Below are positions 9,396 to 17,823 of a stretch of 64,000 bases of DNA, one piece after another. The notes under the pieces were generated by a model. That model ran no database searches and had not been told where the DNA came from. It saw only the letters and a list, made by a program, of their open reading frames with translations. The stretch covers positions 11,063-75,062 of the forward strand of contig JAEZIT010000128.1 in NCBI GenBank assembly GCA_023436495.1, given 5' to 3'. Source of the stretch: Acidobacteriota bacterium. Its GTDB lineage: Bacteria; Acidobacteriota; Blastocatellia; Pyrinomonadales; Pyrinomonadaceae. A program made the position numbers and the translations under genes. Within the stretch, counting starts at the first letter, position 1, and each line of letters begins with the position of its first letter.

Positions 9396-10165
9396 TCGTT
9401 ATCGTAAACATCGCGGTGGGACGGCAGATTTACCACGAAGCTGAGCGCCGCGACGAGGCTCATTACGACGCCGGCCGCGGCCGCGGCTATCACTAGCGTC
9501 TGCGCCGTCTGTTCGATAGCGATAGCCGTCAAAGCCCACGCGATCGCGAGTGGAAAGAAGTAGTTTCCGAGACCTATGCGGACGGCCACGCCGATCAGTG
9601 CCGCGGCCAGGATCAGTAGCGGACCAAGCCAGTTATTGCCCGATTCAGCCGCCGTTCCCCGAGCGAGATGGCCGGCAGCGACCAGCCACACCGTGAAATT
9701 GACGATCGTCGCCGCGGTTATCCAGCCGAAATACAGCCCGAAGGGGCCGCGTGCGAACCAGTATTCGCTGGCTGACGCGTCGCGTTTCAGCAGAATATTG
9801 ATATACAACAATACAGCGGCGAGCAGCAGAATGACGATAAATGATGCGGTGATCATGTCGCCGACCCAAACGTATATCCAAACGCAGTTGAGAAGGCAGC
9901 TAAGGATATACGGCGTGCGGACGCGGCGAAACCGTTCAAGATTGTCCGGAAGCAGTTGATAGACCGTAAACGCTATCATGCCGGCATATATGAATGTCCA
10001 GATCGAGAACGCGTAGCCAGCGGGCGTGATCAGCGTTGGGTAACGGGCCGAGACCTGGGAAACGGTCGCTCCGTTAAGGCGGCCGGTCGAGCCCAGGAAA
10101 TTGAATGCGATCATGCCGACGGTGGCAATCAAGACAAGAATGGATCTAAGCCGGTCGGAATTCAT
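9392..10165 (-). CDS. TspO/MBR-like tryptophan-rich membrane protein
   Basis: A 257-residue integral membrane protein with about seven hydrophobic segments. The signature PTLITPAGYAFSIWTFIY near residue 44 and paired Trp residues match the long bacterial TspO-like branch; classical TspO has about 160 residues and five helices. TspO relatives bind porphyrins and other hydrophobic ligands, but the function of this longer branch is not established. It overlaps aroDE downstream by four bases and the DUF6265 gene upstream by one base, forming a three-gene coupled unit. Confidence 0.75.
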   Translation of the reverse strand: MNSDRLRSILVLIATVGMIAFNFLGSTGRLNGATVSQVSARYPTLITPAGYAFSIWTFIYAGMIAFTVYQLLPDNLERFRRVRTPYILSCLLNCVWIYVWVGDMITASFIVILLLAAVLLYINILLKRDASASEYWFARGPFGLYFGWITAATIVNFTVWLVAAGHLARGTAAESGNNWLGPLLILAAALIGVAVRIGLGNYFFPLAIAWALTAIAIEQTAQTLVIAAAAAGVVMSLVAALSFVVNLPSHRDVYDNE

Positions 10166-10683
10166 TACTTAACGCGTGTGTACCGAAAGGTTTCTTCTGA
10201 CACGGAACCGTTTTTGCCGGACATTGCAAGATAGAGCGTCACAGCGTCGGGTCCGGCAACCTCGAACGTAAGCCCCTCGAAATAAAGGCGGTTCTTGTCT
10301 TTCTTAACAAACTTGAAATCGACGGTCTTTTCCCTTTCTTCCCAAGCGACGAGGTTGCCGTGGAAGTGTTTTACTCGCATTACAAGCGAGCCGTCGGTCT
10401 CTTCGAGCGTCATGAACTCGTAAAATACGGGCTTTTCGTCCTTTGTCAGACGAAACATGCCGATCATGACGCCGCCTTTTGGCTTGTTCCAGGTCTCTTC
10501 GGCTTCGCTGCCGAAGCCTTCGCCGGTCCAGGTTCCTGCCAGCCATGCCATGTCAGCGATCGAAGCCTTTTCGCTTTTTTGCCCGGGGGCCAGCTTAATG
10601 GTATTCTCCGTTTGCCGAGCCTGTCCGGCGGACACGATCGCGGCGGCGAATATTATCAGCGAACCCAATAGAAGTTTTTTCAT
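10165..10683 (-). CDS. Exported DUF6265-like protein
   Basis: A 172-residue protein with a signal peptide ending near VSAGQA. The core begins MAWLAGTWTGEG and continues with EETWNKPKGG and GMFRLTKD, the pattern of DUF6265 small beta-barrel proteins found in Acidobacteriota and Bacteroidota. It is probably a periplasmic lipocalin-like fold; ligand and function are unknown. It is the first gene of the overlapping unit with the TspO-like gene and aroDE. Confidence 0.75.
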   Translation of the reverse strand: MKKLLLGSLIIFAAAIVSAGQARQTENTIKLAPGQKSEKASIADMAWLAGTWTGEGFGSEAEETWNKPKGGVMIGMFRLTKDEKPVFYEFMTLEETDGSLVMRVKHFHGNLVAWEEREKTVDFKFVKKDKNRLYFEGLTFEVAGPDAVTLYLAMSGKNGSVSEETFRYTRVK

Positions 10684-10988
10684 CTGAATAATTTACAACT
10701 TGTTCGGGCGATTGTCGAAAGCCCGAATGAGCGGTCAAAATAATGGCTGAAAGGCGAGCGTTCTGACCATTTTGACATTCGTGATTCACCTTTTCGTATG
10801 GCGGTAACGGAAAACGTAAAGAATTGTAAACGAAAAAGTCTAAGTTTTATAAGGATTTTATCGATTAATAAGGTGATTGGGGATATATTAGAGTTTGGCA
10901 TCGCGTTTGCGTAAGAGATAGCGGACGCACCTTCCGTCTTTCCCCCGTGCGTGGATCAAGAAGGAAAGTGAGAGGGACACCCGAGGAA
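10684..10988. other. Intergenic region before small secreted protein
   Basis: This 305-bp gap separates divergent genes. It is AT-rich from 10790 to 10880. It holds the sigma-54-like promoter at 10895-10910 and a leader of about 65 nt in which complementary hexamers (ACGCAC/GTGCGT and CTTTCC/GGAAAG) could form alternative hairpins before the start codon. No coding region is convincing here. Confidence 0.5.
10895..10910 (+). promoter_or_regulatory. Candidate sigma-54 (-24/-12) promoter
   Basis: The sequence TTGGCATCGCGTTTGC matches the sigma-54 consensus TTGGCAC-N5-TTGC at all but one position and has the exact GG-N10-GC spacing (GG 10897-10898, GC 10909-10910). It points toward the small secreted protein at 10989, about 78 bp away. 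No enhancer-binding activator gene is seen nearby. Confidence 0.5.
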
Positions 10989-11228
10989 ATGAAGAACTTT
11001 AACAAATTTTTATTCACGTTTGCGTTGATCGTTTGCGCCTCACTCGGCGTATCGGCGCAAAAGGGCAATGACGATAAGAAACCACCGAAGAATCCGCCGC
11101 AGATCAACCCGGAGAACAAAAAACCGCGCGACGAAAAGCCGCCGAAAAACGACGACAAACGCGGCGGCAAAAAACCCGGCTTCGCGTTAATGTACGCCGG
11201 ACGCGAGATCGATATCGAATTAGCCTGA
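10989..11228 (+). CDS. Small secreted Lys/Pro-rich protein
   Basis: A 79-residue protein starting at ATG 10989, preceded by a GAGGAAA ribosome binding site. The frame is open upstream to 10947, but the signal peptide (KFLFTFALIVCASLGVSA) and the ribosome binding site fix the start. The mature part is about 55 residues, rich in Lys, Pro, Asp and Asn (KKPPKNPPQ, KPPKNDDKR), likely disordered, ending in a short hydrophobic motif. Its function is unknown. A sigma-54-like promoter precedes it. Confidence 0.65.
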   Translation: MKNFNKFLFTFALIVCASLGVSAQKGNDDKKPPKNPPQINPENKKPRDEKPPKNDDKRGGKKPGFALMYAGREIDIELA

Positions 11229-11249
11229 TCAAGTGACGGGCAAGCAAAC

Positions 11250-11283
11250 AAAAAAGGGCAGCTTCGAATGAACGAGGCTGCCC
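11250..11283 (-). terminator. Rho-independent terminator of tRNA-Val
   Basis: An 11-bp stem (GGGCAGCCTCG with one G-T pair) and a six-base loop are followed on the minus strand by a run of six T. It lies just downstream of the tRNA gene and may also stop the facing small secreted protein transcript. Confidence 0.8.
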
Positions 11284-11291
11284 ATTAATAT

Positions 11292-11366
11292 TGGTGCCGA
11301 CTAGAAGATTTGAACTTCTGACCTATCGCGTGTGAAGCGAGTGCTCTACCACTGAGCTAAGTCGGC
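11292..11366 (-). tRNA. tRNA-Val (anticodon CAC)
   Basis: A 75-nt cloverleaf on the minus strand: 7-bp acceptor stem (GCCGACT/AGTCGGC), D arm GCTC-AGTGGTA-GAGC, anticodon loop TTCACAC giving CAC (codon GUG), variable loop AGGTC, T arm AGAAG-TTCAAAT-CTTCT, and an encoded ACCA end. The first anticodon stem pair is C-T, which is mildly irregular. It is followed by its own terminator. Confidence 0.93.
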
Positions 11367-11406
11367 GAAGATCTGAATATGCCGGTTGTTTCCGGCGTTT
11401 GTGAAC

Positions 11407-11886
11407 CTAGATCGACGGGTCGTCCGCTTTTGCGGGGCGGTTTTCGTCGGTCGCCCAGATGGTGCCGAGGGACGAATCGGTATAAAAGTGCCGGCTGCCG
11501 GTCGCCGTGACGCCTTCCGAAACCTGCGGGTCGGCGGTCACGGAATAGAATGCGGGCCGCGCGCCAGATGCTGCCTCGACGGATAGGGTGTAAATATAAC
11601 CGTTTACCACGGGGCGTTCGCCCTTGAACCTTTCGTCGAGAACGCCCGTGTTGACCAATTCGTCAAACGAAGCGAAGTTTCCGCGGTGCTTTGCGGCGTA
11701 TTGTGCCTGCAGCGTCCGGAGTTTTTCCAGCGATTGTGCGGCGGCCGTTTCGTTGCCGCTCTTGATCATGGAGCTCCAGGCGTAGCTGCCGACGCCGATC
11801 AGCAGGCCGATGATGGCAATAACGATCATCAGCTCGATCAGATTAAATCCGCGCTGATCTTTAAGGCGATTTCGTAAATTCTTCAT
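11407..11886 (-). CDS. Type IV pilin / pseudopilin
   Basis: A 159-residue prepilin from ATG 11886; an upstream TTG at 11946 would extend the leader implausibly. The class III signal is a short basic leader ending in RG, then FNLIELMIVIAIIGLL, with the conserved Glu at mature position 5 and the hydrophobic N-terminal helix used for assembly. The globular part is about 110 residues with no disulfide cysteines. Processing by a prepilin peptidase and assembly into a pilus or type II secretion pseudopilus are expected from the family. No other pil or gsp genes are in the window. The gene stands alone beside tRNA-Val. Confidence 0.85.
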   Translation of the reverse strand: MKNLRNRLKDQRGFNLIELMIVIAIIGLLIGVGSYAWSSMIKSGNETAAAQSLEKLRTLQAQYAAKHRGNFASFDELVNTGVLDERFKGERPVVNGYIYTLSVEAASGARPAFYSVTADPQVSEGVTATGSRHFYTDSSLGTIWATDENRPAKADDPSI

Positions 11887-12094
11887 ATTTGGTACGGTGA
11901 AACTATCTCCGGTAAACTTCACGAAAAATAAACGGATAAGTTTCAAAAGTTTAGACGTTTTCGGTAGCGCAATGCAAATCGCGGCTGTTAAATGCGATTT
12001 CGCGGCCGTTTGGAATTATTAGATGCAGCAGACCGGTAAAATCCTGTAAAATAGTTCGGATGAACGCATTTGGCGTTACCTGCATCAGAGAAAG

Positions 12095-13105
12095 ATGATG
12101 AGAGACTGGATCACGACCGAAAGCCCCGCACAGGCGCCCGCATCCGCCGAGGCGAGGGCCGGCATCAATGCCGCCGAAAAGATCCGCAGCCTGCAGGCGG
12201 CGATCGAACGGGTGATAAAGGGCAAGCCGGAGACGGTGAAGTACGCCCTGGTCGCGCTGTTGGCAAAAGGGCACCTGCTGATCGAGGACGTTCCTGGTAT
12301 CGGGAAGACGACGTTGGCCAATGCGCTGTCGCGCGCCCTGGAGTTGTCGTTTCAGCGTATTCAGTTCACATCGGACCTTTTGCCGTCGGATGTCATTGGG
12401 CTTTCGGTGTTCAATCAGCAGAACGGCGATTTCGAATGGAAGCCGGGGCCGATATTCTCGAACATCGTGCTTGCGGACGAGATAAACCGTGCTACGCCGA
12501 AAACCCAGTCCGCGCTGCTCGAAGCCATGGCGGAAGAGCAGGTTACGGTCGAGGGGATCTCGCGTAGGCTGCCGCGGCCGTTCATGGTCGTGGCGACACA
12601 GAACCCCGCCGAACATCACGGCACCTATCCGCTGCCCGAATCGCAGCTCGACCGGTTTATGCTGCGGCTGCATATCGGCTATCCGGATCCGGCGGACGAA
12701 CGAAAGATACTTCGCGACCGCGAAACGGTAAACCCGCTCGACTACGTGCGGCCCGTAATGACGGAGGACGAGGTCGTCGAATTGCAGGATATGGTCGCCG
12801 AGGTCCGTGTGGATGACGCTCTGCTTGATTATTTGCTGAAGATCGTCGATGCAACGCGGCGGAGCGAATCGCTCGAGCTCGGGATCAGCCCTCGCGGTGC
12901 ACTCGCATTATTCCGCTCGGCGCAGGCACTTGCCCTGATCGAAGGCCGCGATTACTGCATCGCGGACGATATCAAACGCCTTGTGGTGCCGTGCTTTGCC
13001 CACCGCATCATCGTAAATTCCCGCACATCCGGCATTCGCCAACGCACCCGCGAAGCAGAACAGGTCCTTAACGAAATCCTGCAAAAGATCGCAGTGCCGG
13101 TATAG
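12095..13105 (+). CDS. MoxR-family AAA+ ATPase
   Basis: A 336-residue ATPase. Walker A is GIGKTT (near 71), Walker B is LADEIN (near 127), sensor 1 is ATQNP, and the arginine-rich lid follows ISPRG. MoxR proteins act as chaperone-like ATPases on substrate proteins and commonly sit beside a DUF58 gene, as here (next gene, 185 bp downstream). The usual VWA-domain genes of larger MoxR operons are missing. The start is ATG 12095 or 12098, after an AGAGAAAG stretch. Confidence 0.9.
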   Translation: MMRDWITTESPAQAPASAEARAGINAAEKIRSLQAAIERVIKGKPETVKYALVALLAKGHLLIEDVPGIGKTTLANALSRALELSFQRIQFTSDLLPSDVIGLSVFNQQNGDFEWKPGPIFSNIVLADEINRATPKTQSALLEAMAEEQVTVEGISRRLPRPFMVVATQNPAEHHGTYPLPESQLDRFMLRLHIGYPDPADERKILRDRETVNPLDYVRPVMTEDEVVELQDMVAEVRVDDALLDYLLKIVDATRRSESLELGISPRGALALFRSAQALALIEGRDYCIADDIKRLVVPCFAHRIIVNSRTSGIRQRTREAEQVLNEILQKIAVPV

Positions 13106-13290
13106 CGGCGACGAAGACTATTCGGATCTACGAACCGTGATCAATAGGTCGCGAGGTTAATACCCATTTTCGAACAGACCACAGATAGTAGCTTTTGACC
13201 GGTCGGGCTGATTCAAGGCCATCTGTAATGTAGCGATCGTGTGATTCTTACAGCGTTACATTGCCAGGCTGGATAGGCTATGATTTGACC

Positions 13291-14727
13291 GTGAATATAC
13301 GGACGCTCAGCCAGCTTTTTTCGCTTCGCGACCTGCGCAATGCTTTTTTGGGCATTGCGGTGGTCGTGGGCGGCATTGGGTTGTCGGTGCTGACGCTGTA
13401 TGCGCATCGTTCGGGAAACCCGAGGCTGGCGGGCACGGCGGCGGTGATATCCCTGCTGTTCGTGCTGTTGATATTGATCTTTGTCGTACCACCGCTGGCG
13501 AAGAACGCGGGCAAGGAAGCTTCGCAGATGAACCTTCCGTTCGAATTCACCGCGGGTGGTGCGATCGTACTGGGGCTGATAGCCGTGGTCGGGTTTTCGG
13601 CGTGGAATACGGGCAACAATCTTCTGTTCCTGGTGCTGTCGTTCCTGTCGGCGGCCATGCTCGTGGGGTTTTTTGCGGGAAGCTTCGTTTTAAAAAAGCT
13701 AGACGTCAAAATGCGTTTCCCCGAGACGATCTATGCCGGGCAGGAAACCCCAATTCTGGTCAGCCTAAATAACCGCAAACGCATATTCCCCAGCTATTCG
13801 GTGGTCGCTGAGGTTCGCGGACGCGAGCGCGAGCGCAGCGTCGCGGCGGACGACCTGGAAAAGATACTGCCGAAATGGATCGCCGAACGCCTGTCGCGGC
13901 CGCCGGTCGTCAGGCGAACGCTGTCGTATTTCGTGCACGTTCCGCGGCGAACGACAGCTGAAAACAAGACGGATCACATTTTTCGGCGGCGCGGACGTTT
14001 CGTTATAAAGGATTTCGAGCTTTCGACTAGGTTCCCGTTCGGATTTTTCAGGCATCGAAGGCGGTTGACGGCGCGTGAGACGGAGCTGATCGTCTTTCCG
14101 AAGGTCGAACCGATCGATAATGAATTGGACGACATGCCGCTCGAGGCCGGAAAGATCGTCGCTAATAAACGCGGGCTCGGGCAAGACTTGCTGGCGTTGC
14201 GCGATTACAGGCCGAACGACGACCTTCGCCGCGTCGATTGGAAGGCGACCGCGCGTTCACAGCAACTGACCGTCCGAGAGTTTTCCGCTGAGGACGACAA
14301 GCGTATAACCGTATTTTTCGACACCCGCGTTCCCGAAGGCGCTGAGAAGAAAGCAACTCTGCGTGAGCGGATCGAAGCGGAACAGCGCGAAGAGGGTTTT
14401 GTGTTATCCGAACGGTTCGAGCGCGGCGTCGAACTCGCAGCGTCGCTTATCAGCCATTTTACCGATGAGCAGGCTGAGATCAGGCTGGTGATCGATAGTA
14501 AGGAAAGCGATTACGGCATCGGAGCACGCCATCTGCATGAATGCCTGAAACAGCTTGCGTTGGTCGAGCCGACATTTGTAAGGCCGGAAGCCGCAGGTGA
14601 AACCGAAAGGCGTTTCATCGACATCGTGGACCAGAGCTCCGACAGCCATTCGTTCGTCGTGACGACGCAGAACACGGCGAAATTCAACGCGGATACGGGC
14701 GACCGGCTGGTGTTTATCGGATATTGA
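13291..14727 (+). CDS. DUF58 membrane protein
   Basis: About 478 residues. The frame is open from 13261; GTG 13291 (NIRTLSQLF) is chosen, TTG 13285 being almost as good after GGATAGG. Two to three hydrophobic segments lie in the first 140 residues (LRNAFLGIAVVV, AVISLLFVLLILIFVV, NLLFLVLSFLSAAML). The DUF58 signature is DYRPNDDLRRVDWKA near residue 310, followed by a VWA-like fold (RITVFFDTR). DUF58 proteins act with MoxR ATPases, probably at the membrane; the substrate is unknown. Confidence 0.85.
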   Translation: MNIRTLSQLFSLRDLRNAFLGIAVVVGGIGLSVLTLYAHRSGNPRLAGTAAVISLLFVLLILIFVVPPLAKNAGKEASQMNLPFEFTAGGAIVLGLIAVVGFSAWNTGNNLLFLVLSFLSAAMLVGFFAGSFVLKKLDVKMRFPETIYAGQETPILVSLNNRKRIFPSYSVVAEVRGRERERSVAADDLEKILPKWIAERLSRPPVVRRTLSYFVHVPRRTTAENKTDHIFRRRGRFVIKDFELSTRFPFGFFRHRRRLTARETELIVFPKVEPIDNELDDMPLEAGKIVANKRGLGQDLLALRDYRPNDDLRRVDWKATARSQQLTVREFSAEDDKRITVFFDTRVPEGAEKKATLRERIEAEQREEGFVLSERFERGVELAASLISHFTDEQAEIRLVIDSKESDYGIGARHLHECLKQLALVEPTFVRPEAAGETERRFIDIVDQSSDSHSFVVTTQNTAKFNADTGDRLVFIGY

Positions 14728-14844
14728 GCCGGCAAAAGGCGGGATCGGAAATTGTTTGGAGCGTTTGCGGGACCGCTCAACGCTAAAAGCCATTAGGAGA
14801 ATAGTAAAAACTGTCACAAACAAGGCGGTTGCGGTGTATTCTTA

Positions 14845-15444
14845 GTGACGAGCATTTTTGTGATGCTGAAAATGAGCGAAGGCACGGAAATTTTTGTGGA
14901 CATAATGTCCGAGCAGACAGCGGCGTTAGCTAAGGAGAAGATCGAATTTGATGAGGCTTTTACGCTGCATCACAGAACGGTGTTTCGCACCGCGCGGTCC
15001 GTCGTGCGCGATCCCGGCCTGGCCGAGGACGTGACGCAGGAGGTGTTCCTGCGGCTTTACAACCACATGGATTCGATCGCCGATGCGGAAATGCTTCGTC
15101 CGTGGCTGATCCGCGTTGCCTTAAATGTTGCTCGAAATACGCTTCGGGGTAATATCAGGGCGAACACGCGGGATGAAAATTACGTCAAAGAGACAGTGGA
15201 AAGCTCCGTGTTTTCGGTTGAAACGGATTATGAAGAGCAGACCGGTTTAAATGAGATCTACCGGGCTCTGAATAAAATAAAGGAACCGCTTCGGAGCTGC
15301 CTGATCTTGAAACAGCAAGGCATGTCGTATAAAGAGATCGCGGCCAGTCTTTCGCTGAACGAAACGAGCATCGGAACGTTTGTTGCTCGTGCCCGGCAGG
15401 AATTCTCTCGCCATTACGGCAAGATCGGGAAGGATGTGTTATGA
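14845..15444 (+). CDS. ECF RNA polymerase sigma factor (first module)
   Basis: A 199-residue sigma-70-family ECF factor. Region 2 is near residues 35-100 (LAEDVTQEVFLRLYNH contains the -10 recognition helix) and region 4 near 135-190 (GMSYKEIAASLSLNETSIGTFVARAR). The start is uncertain: GTG 14845 opens the frame, with ATG at 14863, 14872 and 14905. The stop overlaps the anti-sigma gene by four bases (ATGA), so factor and inhibitor are coupled. The target is presumably its own operon, including the DUF4097 gene. Confidence 0.88.
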   Translation: MTSIFVMLKMSEGTEIFVDIMSEQTAALAKEKIEFDEAFTLHHRTVFRTARSVVRDPGLAEDVTQEVFLRLYNHMDSIADAEMLRPWLIRVALNVARNTLRGNIRANTRDENYVKETVESSVFSVETDYEEQTGLNEIYRALNKIKEPLRSCLILKQQGMSYKEIAASLSLNETSIGTFVARARQEFSRHYGKIGKDVL

Positions 15445-16340
15445 ACGGAAAATGTGTTGATATCGGTACAATTCAGGCCTTTCTCGACGGCGAGCTCGAG
15501 CCGCAAATGTCGATCAGGGTAACGAATCACGTGGCGGATTGCGATGCTTGCGCCATGCTGCTGGCCGAATCGGACGAAGAGAACGCGATGGTCTTCGCGG
15601 CGCTCGACCGTGAAATGAACACATTGGTCCCGACGCAGCGTCTGTGGGGCAAAATAAACGAATCGATCACCGTTGAACGAGAACGCACGCCGTTCCTCCA
15701 AAAGGTGAGGTCGTTCATTCTGGCGAATCTGGCAGTGCCTTCATTTGCGACCGCAGCGGCAGTGCTGCTGGTTTTCGGGATAATTTCTGCGGTGTGGATA
15801 TCAAGGCCGGAGGCGCCGGCGGTGGACGGGCCCGCACTTGTAGCGGTAAACACGGCTCCGATCCCGGACCGTATCGATGAACCGGCTGTCCCGGCGGTCG
15901 AGGCCGCGGAGCCCGTAAACGATCGGGCGGCTGAAACTGAAATTTACACCGAGCCGGTTAGGCGTTCGCCTGCATATACTGCCGTTCGGGCTGTTTACCG
16001 CTCTTCGCGTCCTGCCGCGAAGGCGACGCGTGCGGTTCCGGCGGCGATCAACGCCGTGCCGGCGTTTCTGCCCGGTGAAGAAAGTTACGTGAAGACGATC
16101 GCCATGATGTCGGAGAATATGCAGGGCCGAAAGGATGAACTGATGCGGCCGTCCGAGCGTGTAGCGTTCGAGCGTGATATGGCCGTCGTGAACGACGCTA
16201 TCTCGAGGATGCGTGCCGAAGTCCGCAAGAACCCGAAGAACGAACCAGCGAAGCAGGTGCTTTATTCGTCCTACCAAAATAAGATCGACCTGTTAAATTC
16301 TGTTTCACAGCGTGAGGAGCTGATCGCGAGCCTGAAATAA
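15441..16340 (+). CDS. Anti-sigma factor with N-terminal zinc finger
   Basis: A 299-residue single-pass membrane protein. The N-terminus has an anti-sigma zinc-finger pattern: an early Cys (residue 5), then HVADCDACAML with the His-x3-Cys-x2-Cys. One transmembrane segment lies near residues 95-115 (FATAAAVLLVFGIISAVWI). The periplasmic part is Pro/Ala-rich, then helical. It should hold the preceding ECF factor inactive at the membrane until an envelope signal. It resembles the protein at 60382-61107 in layout. Confidence 0.82.
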   Translation: MNGKCVDIGTIQAFLDGELEPQMSIRVTNHVADCDACAMLLAESDEENAMVFAALDREMNTLVPTQRLWGKINESITVERERTPFLQKVRSFILANLAVPSFATAAAVLLVFGIISAVWISRPEAPAVDGPALVAVNTAPIPDRIDEPAVPAVEAAEPVNDRAAETEIYTEPVRRSPAYTAVRAVYRSSRPAAKATRAVPAAINAVPAFLPGEESYVKTIAMMSENMQGRKDELMRPSERVAFERDMAVVNDAISRMRAEVRKNPKNEPAKQVLYSSYQNKIDLLNSVSQREELIASLK

Positions 16341-16357
16341 GCTATTCAACCAATTGG

Positions 16358-17377
16358 ATGATTACCGGAAAAGTAAAACTCATAGGGCTAATGGCCACGC
16401 TGCTGTTGACAATTTCCGCGGCGACAGGTGCGTCGGCACAGACGCCGCGACCGCGGCCGGCTGAGCGTCCGCTTCCCCCAAGAGTTCCGCCGACAGCGGT
16501 GAGTGTATTCCCGCGTGAAACCGTCGAAAAGCGTATTCAGACGGATCCGAGGGTGAACCTTTCGCTTTGTGTCACCGAAGGTGACGTAAAGATCTCCGGC
16601 TGGGAGCGGAACGAGGTCCGCGTGTTCGTAAAAAACGGCAGCGGCGTCGGATTCAAGGTCCTGCAGCAGAGCCGGCAGACACAGAGCCCTGTCTGGATCA
16701 ATGTTCTGGGGTTTGCCCCCGATAAAACGAAGCCCGGAGTGCACAACGAATGCCTTAGCGGCGATAGTATCGAGATCGACGTCCCGACGGGAGCGACCAT
16801 CGGTATAAAGGGTCGAGAAACAAAAACACGCATCGAATCCGTTCGAAGAGTGGATATAAAAAATGCCGGCGGCGATATTTCGGTGCGCAACATCAGCGAA
16901 GGCGTTTCAGCGGCGACATACGAGGGCGACATCATTGTCGAACGTTCGGAAGGCCCGATCGCTCTCGACAGCGCGACCGGTAACATTATCGTCTTTGATG
17001 CGGCTCCGGGACAGGTGGGTGACACTTTCAAAGCAAAATCGACGAGCGGCGCGATAATGCTGGAAAAGCTGGATTATCGCCAGATAGAGGTCTATTCGAT
17101 AACCGGCCAGGTTTTGTTTAATGGAGGCCTTTCAACCGGCGGGATCTATAGTTTCGGCACGACAAGCGGCGCGGTGACCCTTGGGATCCCGAAGGATTCG
17201 TCAGTGATGGTAAGCGCTGCGTACGGCTTCGGCAGTTTCAATTCCAGTCTCCCTTTGAAAACGTTGACTGAAAACGTTTCGAGTGCGGGAAAGAGCGTTA
17301 CGGCGCAGATGGGTGAAGGCGATTCGAAACTGAACCTGACCACCGCAAGCGGCGCGATCCTAATCAAGGCCCAATAG
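16358..17377 (+). CDS. Secreted DUF4097-like beta-solenoid protein (first module)
   Basis: A 339-residue exported protein. The signal peptide ends near GASAQ, followed by a Pro/Arg-rich linker. The body is made of short beta repeats of the type DIKNAGGDISVRNI, SATGNIIVFDA and STSGAIMLEKL, typical of DUF4097 adhesin-like folds. It is third in the sigma/anti-sigma operon (17-bp gap) and therefore probably the envelope output of this regulon. The molecular function is unknown. Confidence 0.8.
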   Translation: MITGKVKLIGLMATLLLTISAATGASAQTPRPRPAERPLPPRVPPTAVSVFPRETVEKRIQTDPRVNLSLCVTEGDVKISGWERNEVRVFVKNGSGVGFKVLQQSRQTQSPVWINVLGFAPDKTKPGVHNECLSGDSIEIDVPTGATIGIKGRETKTRIESVRRVDIKNAGGDISVRNISEGVSAATYEGDIIVERSEGPIALDSATGNIIVFDAAPGQVGDTFKAKSTSGAIMLEKLDYRQIEVYSITGQVLFNGGLSTGGIYSFGTTSGAVTLGIPKDSSVMVSAAYGFGSFNSSLPLKTLTENVSSAGKSVTAQMGEGDSKLNLTTASGAILIKAQ

Positions 17378-17378
17378 T

Positions 17379-17675
17379 TTAGAGGTCCTCAAACCTCAGA
17401 TTCGTGCGTTGTTCGAATTGTTCGGACATCGACGGTATTTCGTCAGTTGCGACATCGCGCGAAATTCGTTCAACACGCCACATCGGATAGAAACTGTCGG
17501 TCATCGGCAGATAGGGCTCGCCCGCGGCGATCGCCCGGCTCCAATCGTCAAAATAATCCAGATCGATGCCGCGCAGCGAAATCCCCGCCGGCGATATATC
17601 CTGGAGCACGCCCAAAAGCTTTTCACGCGGGTTCTGAAGCACCGCGATAATAATATCACCAGGCAGGAATTTCAT
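17379..17675 (-). CDS. Small conserved-looking protein, unknown function
   Basis: A 98-residue soluble protein. The first 40 residues (LPGDIIIAVLQNPREKLLG, then VLQDISPAGISLRGI) look like a small beta-barrel, similar in outline to Sm-like or PilZ-type folds, followed by an acidic segment and helix. No signal peptide or membrane segment is seen. It is convergent with the DUF4097 gene with a 1-bp gap. The codon pattern and length make it a believable gene, but I do not recognise its family. Confidence 0.6.
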   Translation of the reverse strand: MKFLPGDIIIAVLQNPREKLLGVLQDISPAGISLRGIDLDYFDDWSRAIAAGEPYLPMTDSFYPMWRVERISRDVATDEIPSMSEQFEQRTNLRFEDL

Positions 17676-17823
17676 AGGCTAACGGCGGAGCAAGGCGGCC
17701 CCGGCTGAATCATTCTTGCATAACCCCGCGAAATTTGAAATCGGCGATGCGGTGCCGCGTCAGACGTTTCAGCTTTGGCCGGAATTATTCTAAAATCAAA
17801 AGAATAGCCAAGCTGTCGAACCT

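Noticed and set aside
14812..14818. TGTCACA upstream of the first ECF sigma gene as an ECF41 target
   Set aside because: No CGTC follows at 15-17 bp, and the downstream gene is a different ECF group.
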